The position numbers were made by a program, and so were the translations under genes. A model generated the notes under the pieces. It was given only the letters and a program-made list of their open reading frames with translations. It was not told the origin of the DNA and did no database searches. From Streptosporangiaceae bacterium (GTDB taxonomy: Bacteria; Actinomycetota; Actinomycetes; Streptosporangiales; Streptosporangiaceae), in NCBI GenBank assembly GCA_030045215.1, contig JASIBJ010000664.1, positions 1-11,226 on the forward strand: 11,226 bases of DNA, given 5' to 3'. This document shows, piece after piece, positions 6,879 to 11,226 of the stretch. Each line of letters starts with the position of its first letter. The stretch's first letter is position 1.

Positions 6879-8180
6879 ATGGCGCATAACGGTACAAGAA
6901 GCCGCATAGTGATCGTGGGCGCGGGCTTCGCCGGTTTCAATGCGGCGCGAGAGCTGGTCCGGCTTGTGGGTGCCACCACCGACCTCGTGGTGATCAATTC
7001 CAACGACTTCTTCTTGTACCTGCCGCTGATGCCGCAGGTGGCGGGCGGGCTCATCGAACCGCGGCACCTTTGCGTATCACTACCGCGCCGGCTGCGGAAG
7101 CTCCAGTACGTAGTCGGCACCGTCCAGCACGTTGACCCTCGGCAGAAAGTGGTGAGCTGGGTAGGCCCGGAAGGCGGGTCAGGCGAGTTCAGCTACGACC
7201 GCCTGATTCTCACCGCCGGGAGCGTGAACAAGCTGCTGCCGATACCCGGCCTAGCCGAGTACGCGCACGGATTCCGCAGCATCGCCGAGGCTGACTACCT
7301 GCGCGACCACATCACCAGGCAGCTGGAGCTGGCAGCGGTGGCCACCGATCCCGCCGAGCGGGAGGCCCGCTGCACGTTCATCGTGGTTGGCGCGGGCTAC
7401 ACCGGCACGGAGGTCGCGGCGCAGGGTCAGTTGCTGACCGCCCGGCTGGTCCGCCGGATACCCGGTCTGGCTGGGCAGCAGGTCCGGTGGATGCTGCTGG
7501 ACACCGCTCCCAGGGTGCTGCCCGAGCTTGACCCGCGGCTGTCCAGGACGGCCGACCGGGTGCTGCGCCGTCGCGGTGTGGAGGTCCGCACCGGCCAGTC
7601 GGTGACCGAGGCCCTGGCGGACTTCGTGCAGCTCTCCACCGGGGAGAAAGTGCCAACCCGCTCGCTGATCTGGTGTGTCGGGGTCCGCGCCGACCCCCTG
7701 GTGGACGGCCTTGACCTGGAAACCGCGAAAGGACGTCTGGTCGTCGACGAATACATGAACGTGCCCGCCGCCCGCGAGATCTACGCGTGCGGCGACTGCG
7801 CCGCGGTGCCTGACCTCACGCGTCCAGGCCAGGTCTGCGGGATGACGGCGCAGCACGCCGAGCGGCAGGGCCGGCAGGTTGCCAGGAACGTCGCCGCCTC
7901 GCTCGGTACCGGCAAGGCTGAGCCGTACAAGCACCACGACCTGGGATTCGTGGTCGACCTAGGCGGCCTCGCCGCGGCCATTAACCCGCTGCACATCCCG
8001 CTCTCCGGGCCGCCGGCCGGCCTCATCACCCGCTGCTACCACCTGTACAGCATGTCCGGGAACCGGCTGCGAGTGTTCACCGACTGGGTCGTGAACGGGA
8101 TCACGCCAGCGGAAGTCACCGCTCTCGGGCTGATCAGCGCCGAGTCTGTCCCGCTTGACGTGGAGCATCCCAAGGCGTGA
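6879..8180 (+). CDS. NDH-2-like FAD-dependent NAD(P)H oxidoreductase
   Basis: This 433-residue flavoprotein has the two-Rossmann-fold layout of type II NADH dehydrogenases, which pass electrons from NADH to quinone at the inner face of the membrane without pumping protons. The FAD dinucleotide motif is GAGFAG (14-19) and the NAD(P)H motif is GAGYTG (171-176). A second FAD contact is the IYACGDCAAV block (301-310). TAQHAERQG (323-331) corresponds to the NDH-2 quinone-site region. No clear transmembrane helix is seen, so attachment would be through amphipathic C-terminal segments such as that around 385-410. GAGAGG at 6865-6870 is eight bases before the ATG. It follows the his operon on the same strand after 146 bases with no obvious promoter, and is 54 bases from a DJ-1-like gene. 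Ferredoxin or other quinone reductases of the same fold cannot be excluded. Confidence 0.82.
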   Translation: MAHNGTRSRIVIVGAGFAGFNAARELVRLVGATTDLVVINSNDFFLYLPLMPQVAGGLIEPRHLCVSLPRRLRKLQYVVGTVQHVDPRQKVVSWVGPEGGSGEFSYDRLILTAGSVNKLLPIPGLAEYAHGFRSIAEADYLRDHITRQLELAAVATDPAEREARCTFIVVGAGYTGTEVAAQGQLLTARLVRRIPGLAGQQVRWMLLDTAPRVLPELDPRLSRTADRVLRRRGVEVRTGQSVTEALADFVQLSTGEKVPTRSLIWCVGVRADPLVDGLDLETAKGRLVVDEYMNVPAAREIYACGDCAAVPDLTRPGQVCGMTAQHAERQGRQVARNVAASLGTGKAEPYKHHDLGFVVDLGGLAAAINPLHIPLSGPPAGLITRCYHLYSMSGNRLRVFTDWVVNGITPAEVTALGLISAESVPLDVEHPKA

Positions 8181-8234
8181 GACAGTGGCGGCGTTGACAC
8201 GAAGAACACGCCGGGGTCCGAGAGCTCGAGGAGC

Positions 8235-8789
8235 ATGACTGTGGCTGCGCTTGACAACCTGCGAGTTGCCGTGATCGCCACCGACGGAGTGGAGGAACCG
8301 GAACTGGCCGAGCCGGTCAGGGCCCTGCGCGAAGCCGGCGCCAGGACCGAGTTGCTGTCGATCAATGCCGGTGAGATTCAGGCCGTGCGGCATGATCTCC
8401 AGCCCACCCAGAAGTTTGCCGTCGACAAGACGCTGGATCAGGCGGATCCGGTCGACTACGACGCGCTGCTCCTGCCCGGCGGGGCGGTCAACGCCGACCG
8501 ATTGCGCATGGAACCGGACGTGCAGTCCTTCATCAACGGGATCGATGACGCCGGGAAGCCGATGGCTGTCATCTGTCACGCTCCCTGGGAGCTGATCTCG
8601 AGCGGCCTGGCCCGTGGCCGGACCCTGACCAGCTATCACACCATCCAGGACGACCTGCGAAACGCGGGCGCGACCTGGGTGGACCGCGAGGTTGTCGTGG
8701 ACGGCAGACTGGTGACCAGCCGGCAGCCGGCCGACATCCCGGCGTTCAATCGCGAAATGCTCAAGCTTTTCGCACGCACTGCTCACTAG
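8235..8789 (+). CDS. DJ-1/PfpI-family protein (class I amidotransferase-like fold)
   Basis: The 184-residue product matches the PfpI/YhbO branch of the DJ-1 superfamily. Members have been reported as proteases, glyoxalase- or deglycase-like enzymes, or redox chaperones; the substrate is not predictable here. The nucleophile elbow is C114-H115 in AVICHAPWEL. The acidic residue that tunes the cysteine is probably E23 in DGVEEPEL, matching human DJ-1 E18. DALLLPGG (76-83) and RTLTSYHTIQDDLRNAGA are also typical. The start is uncertain. GGAG at 8230-8233 is only one base from ATG 8235 but seven bases from GTG 8241, so translation may begin at GTG (182 residues). It lies 54 bases after the NDH-2-like gene and is probably co-transcribed, suggesting a shared oxidative or carbonyl stress role. 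Confidence 0.88.
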   Translation: MTVAALDNLRVAVIATDGVEEPELAEPVRALREAGARTELLSINAGEIQAVRHDLQPTQKFAVDKTLDQADPVDYDALLLPGGAVNADRLRMEPDVQSFINGIDDAGKPMAVICHAPWELISSGLARGRTLTSYHTIQDDLRNAGATWVDREVVVDGRLVTSRQPADIPAFNREMLKLFARTAH

Positions 8790-8796
8790 GACGGCT

Positions 8797-8816
8797 GCGG
8801 TCGGATTCCGGGCCGC
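8797..8816 (+). terminator. Weak candidate terminator hairpin after the DJ-1-like gene
   Basis: Eight bases after the stop codon, GCGG at 8797-8800 can pair with CCGC at 8813-8816 and CGG at 8802-8804 with CCG at 8808-8810, with unpaired bases between. There is no T-tract. The place is right for a terminator of the NDH-2/DJ-1 pair, but the stem is imperfect. Confidence 0.25.
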
Positions 8817-8904
8817 GGTCAATCTGGCCGACACAAAGCGGCGTTGACCGACTCGCAGGGTATTGAGCGAGTAGTTTGCTTGCCCTGCGTTTGAGCCCTC
8901 TAAG

Positions 8905-8922
8905 AGCTTGACAAAGCTTGAC
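8905..8922. repeat. AGCTTGAC direct repeat, 10-base phase, upstream of membrane gene
   Basis: AGCTTGAC occurs at 8905-8912 and again at 8915-8922, offset by one DNA helical turn. The first copy includes TTGACA (8908-8913), a consensus -35, but no matching -10 is visible 16-19 bases on. It lies 97 bases before the ATG of the membrane protein gene. It could be a tandem regulator half-site or a promoter element. Nothing else in the 229-base gap (8790-9018) is recognisable. Confidence 0.3.
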
Positions 8923-9018
8923 CAGATCATGCCCAATTGCCGGAAGGCCGGTAGCGCGAGCCTGATGCACGGATTCCGACTCGACAGTGACAACGTCTAA
9001 AGAGGGGTTACTTCGCAG

Positions 9019-9570
9019 ATGAGCCTAGATGCCATGACCACCAGCGCCGTCGAGGATCGGCTTTTGCGGCAGGGCGACGCGCAAACCCTGCACGAGGCTT
9101 TCGCGGAGCGAAGGGAGCCGGCCCGCCGTCGGGGCGGCGTTCGCCAGGCAGCCGACTCGATTGTGACCTACATTCCCACAGAGATCGTCACCGTGTATGT
9201 CGCCGCGACTGCTGCAATTCACGCCGCAGGATCAAAACCCGGGACCGGTCAATGGGTCTTGCTCGCGGTCCTGCTCGTCTTGACTCCTACTACAACCTGG
9301 GCGCTTTTCGCTGCCAAGATTCACGGGCTTGGTGAGTCCATGCCCGCAGCGCCGCGCAACTGGCCATGGTTGCACATGATCATTGCGTCGATCGCATTTC
9401 TACTCTGGTCATTCACTCTGCCAAACACCCCGTTCGAGGAATTGCGATGGTACACGCCCGGTCTCGCGGCGGTCGTACTCCTCGTGGGAACAATGGTCCT
9501 AGGCCTCGCTGCGCCTTTCTTCCGACCGTCGACGCCACCGCGCCACCCGGTTCAGCAGCCCGCGTCGTAA
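9019..9570 (+). CDS. Hypothetical membrane protein with about four TM segments
   Basis: I do not assign this 183-residue protein to a named family. It has a charged, probably cytoplasmic N-terminus (residues 1-45, with RREPARRR at 31-38). Hydrophobic segments follow at about 54-70, 79-99, 116-134 and 147-167, then a proline-rich tail (169-183). A notable block is SIVTYIPTEIVTVYV (48-62), at the entry to the first segment. I recall similar YIPTE-type entries in small actinobacterial membrane proteins, but cannot name them. AGAGGGG at 9001-9007 is 11 bases before ATG 9019, a long spacing; ATG 9034 is an alternative start. The gene is single, with long gaps on both sides. Base composition is lower in GC than the his genes: the 60 bases from 9361 contain 29 G/C. 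Confidence 0.75.
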   Translation: MSLDAMTTSAVEDRLLRQGDAQTLHEAFAERREPARRRGGVRQAADSIVTYIPTEIVTVYVAATAAIHAAGSKPGTGQWVLLAVLLVLTPTTTWALFAAKIHGLGESMPAAPRNWPWLHMIIASIAFLLWSFTLPNTPFEELRWYTPGLAAVVLLVGTMVLGLAAPFFRPSTPPRHPVQQPAS

Positions 9571-9678
9571 GGCAGCTATCACTAGGTGACCCCGGCTGAG
9601 CGCTCGGGCGAGGACGGGTGATCAGAGGGCAGCTGACCCGATCGGTTCTGTGGCGCTCCGGTCGCGCGAATCACCCCC

Positions 9679-9966
9679 GTGCTCGAGGAGTGCTGGGCGC
9701 GCGGGATAGCCTTCGTTCCGTTCTTCCCGTTGGGATCGGCTTTTGGCCCGAACAATGCGGTCCTGGGAAGTCCGCAGGTGGTCAGGACCGCACAGCGACT
9801 CGGCCATACCCCAGCGCAGGTTGCGCTCGCCTGGATGCTGAGCCTGCGGCCCAATGTCCTGCTCATTCCCGGCACATCGTCGGTGCGGCACCTAGAGGAA
9901 AATCTTGCCGTCGCTGGCATCGAATTGGACCAGCAAGCCCAGGACGAGTTGACGGCTGCGGCCTAG
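9679..9966 (+). pseudogene. C-terminal remnant of an aldo/keto reductase
   Basis: The 95-residue translation from GTG 9679 matches only the last third of an aldo/keto reductase of the type common in actinobacteria: VLEECWARGIAFVPFFPLGS, then HTPAQVALAWML, IPGTSS and HLEENLAVAGIEL. PGTSS with the following residues belongs to the NADPH-phosphate-binding region. The N-terminal two thirds of the TIM barrel, with the catalytic Asp-Tyr-Lys-His tetrad, is absent, so it cannot be an active reductase. The frame is closed upstream by TGA at 9634-9636, and no other frame between 9571 and 9678 looks like the missing part. This indicates a 5' deletion with a breakpoint near 9640-9675. A ribosome binding site for the GTG is not evident. 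Confidence 0.8.
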
Positions 9967-10007
9967 CGGCCCACGCAGGCCGCGTCTGTAACCGAGCAAA
10001 TTCGGGC

Positions 10008-10025
10008 CTAACCCTCTGGGGTTAG
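10008..10025. promoter_or_regulatory. Perfect 7-bp inverted repeat upstream of the DUF4232 gene
   Basis: CTAACCC at 10008-10014 pairs exactly with GGGTTAG at 10019-10025 around a TCTG loop. It lies 42 bases after the aldo/keto reductase remnant and 45 bases before the next ATG. There is no T-tract after it. It could be an operator, a 5'-leader hairpin, or a leftover terminator. Just downstream GATGTC is repeated at 10028-10033 and 10040-10045, 12 bases apart. Confidence 0.4.
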
Positions 10026-10069
10026 CTGATGTCTCAAGAGATGTCATTGCTTTCGCCGGAGGAGCCCAG

Positions 10070-10645
10070 ATGAAGTTCACCCTTCGCTGGTGGCAGCTTC
10101 TCGCCGCCGCGCTGGCGGCCGTGGCCGCTCTGATCGTTGCGGCTCTGGCCGTTGCCGATGGGGCCGTGCCGTCAGCGGCCGGGCCCGGAGCCGTGGCCGC
10201 ACTGCCGACGTGCAGCCGCTCGCAGCTCACCGCGTGGGCAGCGTTGCCCTCAGACGGGTTGGCCGCTCTCACCGCTTATTACGAGTTCGAGATATCAAAC
10301 ATCTCCAGGCACGCGTGCGCGCTCGACGGCTTCCCCAGCGTTACGGCCCTGAACGACAGCGGCCGGCAACTTGGCAGCGCAGCCGGGCGGGACTCGCGCT
10401 TCCTGACCCGGCCCGTCTCGATCGCACCGGGCGGGACAGCGCACTATCAGCTGGCTATCACGGTTGGCGGGTGGTCCACATCGGTGTGCCGCCCTGCGAC
10501 CGCTTTCGCGCTGCGCGTCGTCGCGCCGGGAACTCACGGCGGAATGCAGATTCCGTTCTCGTTCACTGCTTGTGCCAAGCGCGGTCCGGTTTACCTGACC
10601 GTGACGGCGCTCGTCGCGAATACTGGCATCCCGCGCTACAACTGA
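10070..10645 (+). CDS. Membrane-anchored extracytoplasmic protein with DUF4232-like domain
   Basis: This 191-residue protein begins MKFTLRWW, followed by an alanine/leucine-rich hydrophobic helix (about 9-31), a signal anchor or signal peptide without a lipobox cysteine. The exported part (48-190) has the pattern of DUF4232, a beta-sandwich domain frequent in actinobacteria: a first cysteine (C48), YYEFEISNISRHACALDGFPSV split over 70-91 with C83, GGTAHYQLAI near 121-130, C140 in VCRPA, and a closing C168. The four cysteines could make two disulfides outside the cell. Molecular function is not known for this family. GGAGGAG at 10058-10064 lies five bases before the ATG, a strong site. It faces the GNAT gene with 52 bases between the stops. 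Confidence 0.8.
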   Translation: MKFTLRWWQLLAAALAAVAALIVAALAVADGAVPSAAGPGAVAALPTCSRSQLTAWAALPSDGLAALTAYYEFEISNISRHACALDGFPSVTALNDSGRQLGSAAGRDSRFLTRPVSIAPGGTAHYQLAITVGGWSTSVCRPATAFALRVVAPGTHGGMQIPFSFTACAKRGPVYLTVTALVANTGIPRYN

Positions 10646-10674
10646 TCAAAAGCGCACTGACCTAACTGCGACCC

Positions 10675-10688
10675 CGCCCGGTCGGGCG
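10675..10688. terminator. Candidate bidirectional terminator between convergent genes
   Basis: CGCCC at 10675-10679 pairs perfectly with GGGCG at 10684-10688 around GGTC. It lies between the stop of the DUF4232 gene (10645) and the stop of the convergent GNAT gene (10698), where a shared terminator is expected. Being palindromic, it could act on both strands. There is no T-tract, which is usual in high-GC actinobacteria. Confidence 0.4.
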
Positions 10689-10697
10689 CACCAGCCG

Positions 10698-11093
10698 CTA
10701 GAGCTGGATCAGGCCGGCCGTGGTCGGCTGGAATCCGCAAGTGCCGAAGTAGAACCGGGCGAGGTACTCGTCGTCGAAGTCGACGTGCAGCCATTCGCAC
10801 CCGGCCGCGCGGGCGTTCGCGGCCGCGACCGCCACGAGCTTGGTGCCGATCCCCTGGCGCCTAGCCGACGTCGCGACAAGGGTGTCCAGGATGAACGCGT
10901 GCACGCCGCCGTCCCAGGCGACGTTGACGAAGCCCACCAGCGTCCCGCCGTCGCGGGCGCAGACCCAGCCCAGGCTGTGCCCGGCGAGCTGAGCTTCCCA
11001 GTCGTCGTCGAGCACGCGATGACCGAAGCCCTCCGCGTGCAGCGCGTTTAGTTCGGGATTGCGCACCGTGCCGCGCCACTCATAGTTGATCAT
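10698..11093 (-). CDS. GNAT-family N-acetyltransferase
   Basis: The product (131 residues from ATG at 11093) is a single GNAT domain that would transfer acetyl from acetyl-CoA to an unidentified amine. Motif A is RRQGIG at 78-83, preceded by the strand LDTLVATSA. The strand LHVDFDD (102-108) and the C-terminal FYFGTCGFQPT (114-124) are standard GNAT motif B features. An upstream GTG at 11102 would add three residues. ATG is preferred because MINYEWRG looks like the natural N-terminus, although neither start has a good ribosome binding site (a GGTGG lies five bases before the ATG). It is the only minus-strand gene and converges on the DUF4232 gene. Upstream (11094-11226) I see no gene or clear promoter. 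Confidence 0.87.
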   Translation of the reverse strand: MINYEWRGTVRNPELNALHAEGFGHRVLDDDWEAQLAGHSLGWVCARDGGTLVGFVNVAWDGGVHAFILDTLVATSARRQGIGTKLVAVAAANARAAGCEWLHVDFDDEYLARFYFGTCGFQPTTAGLIQL

Positions 11094-11226
11094 CGTGGCC
11101 ACCGTACCGACGGCCTCGGCACGTGCACAAACAAGTTTCTGGCGGGAACGAGCTGTGTCCGGCCTGCTCGGCCCCGTCGCCTTGCCGTGGCGTCAGGCGA
11201 ATGACCACCCCGACCATGACCCGACG

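Noticed and set aside
8194..8199. TTGACA between the NDH-2-like and DJ-1-like genes as a -35 box
   Set aside because: No plausible -10 follows at 16-19 bases, and the 54-base spacing is better explained by co-transcription.
11094..11226. Possible small minus-strand frame upstream of the GNAT gene, starting near 11217
   Set aside because: It has no recognisable sequence features or ribosome binding site and runs out of frame into the GNAT gene.
1..11226. CRISPR array, tRNA, rRNA, insertion sequence or phage genes
   Set aside because: No regularly spaced repeats, cloverleaf-like sequences, transposase motifs or terminal inverted repeats were seen on reading both strands.

Overview
The window is high-GC DNA from an actinomycete. 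Three things point there: a PriA-type HisA (the dual His/Trp isomerase of Actinobacteria), a Rid-family gene between priA and hisF as in streptomycete-like his operons, and the use of GTG starts. The order hisG-hisD-hisC-hisB-hisH-priA-rid-hisF-hisI fits Streptomyces, Streptosporangiales or Frankia-like lineages better than mycobacteria. I cannot name a genus from the sequence.

Bases 1-6732 are a histidine biosynthesis cluster, all on the + strand. HisG is cut by the left edge, so its N-terminal catalytic part lies outside. A 120-base gap follows. It holds two copies of a 31-base imperfect repeat, each able to form a small hairpin, and an apparent leaderless promoter for hisD. From hisD to hisI the genes are packed tightly, and five junctions are 4-base ATGA stop/start overlaps. 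The only loose junction is hisB-hisH, where a possible 12-codon reading frame would restore the ATGA pattern. The genes encode HisG (step 1), HisI (cyclohydrolase), PriA (isomerase), HisH and HisF (IGP synthase), HisB (dehydratase), HisC (aminotransferase) and HisD (the final two oxidations). HisE and the HisB-type histidinol-phosphate phosphatase are not seen. The Rid-family protein in the operon lacks the arginine that defines active RidA deaminases.

Bases 6879-8789 hold a two-gene redox or stress pair on the + strand: an NDH-2-like FAD-dependent NAD(P)H oxidoreductase and a DJ-1/PfpI-family protein, 54 bases apart and probably co-transcribed.

Bases 8790-11226 are an accessory-looking tail. 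It has a 229-base gap with a 10-base-phased direct repeat, an orphan membrane protein in visibly AT-richer DNA, a 5'-truncated remnant of an aldo/keto reductase, a membrane-anchored DUF4232-type extracytoplasmic protein, and a convergent GNAT acetyltransferase. Palindromes that could act as terminators or operators sit between these genes. Bases 11094-11226 show nothing I can support.

I found no evidence of a CRISPR array, phage, transposon, rRNA or tRNA, and no convincing wholly new system. The observations most worth checking are the hisG-hisD intergenic repeat/promoter region, the arginine-less Rid protein fixed inside the his operon, and the hisB-hisH mini-frame.
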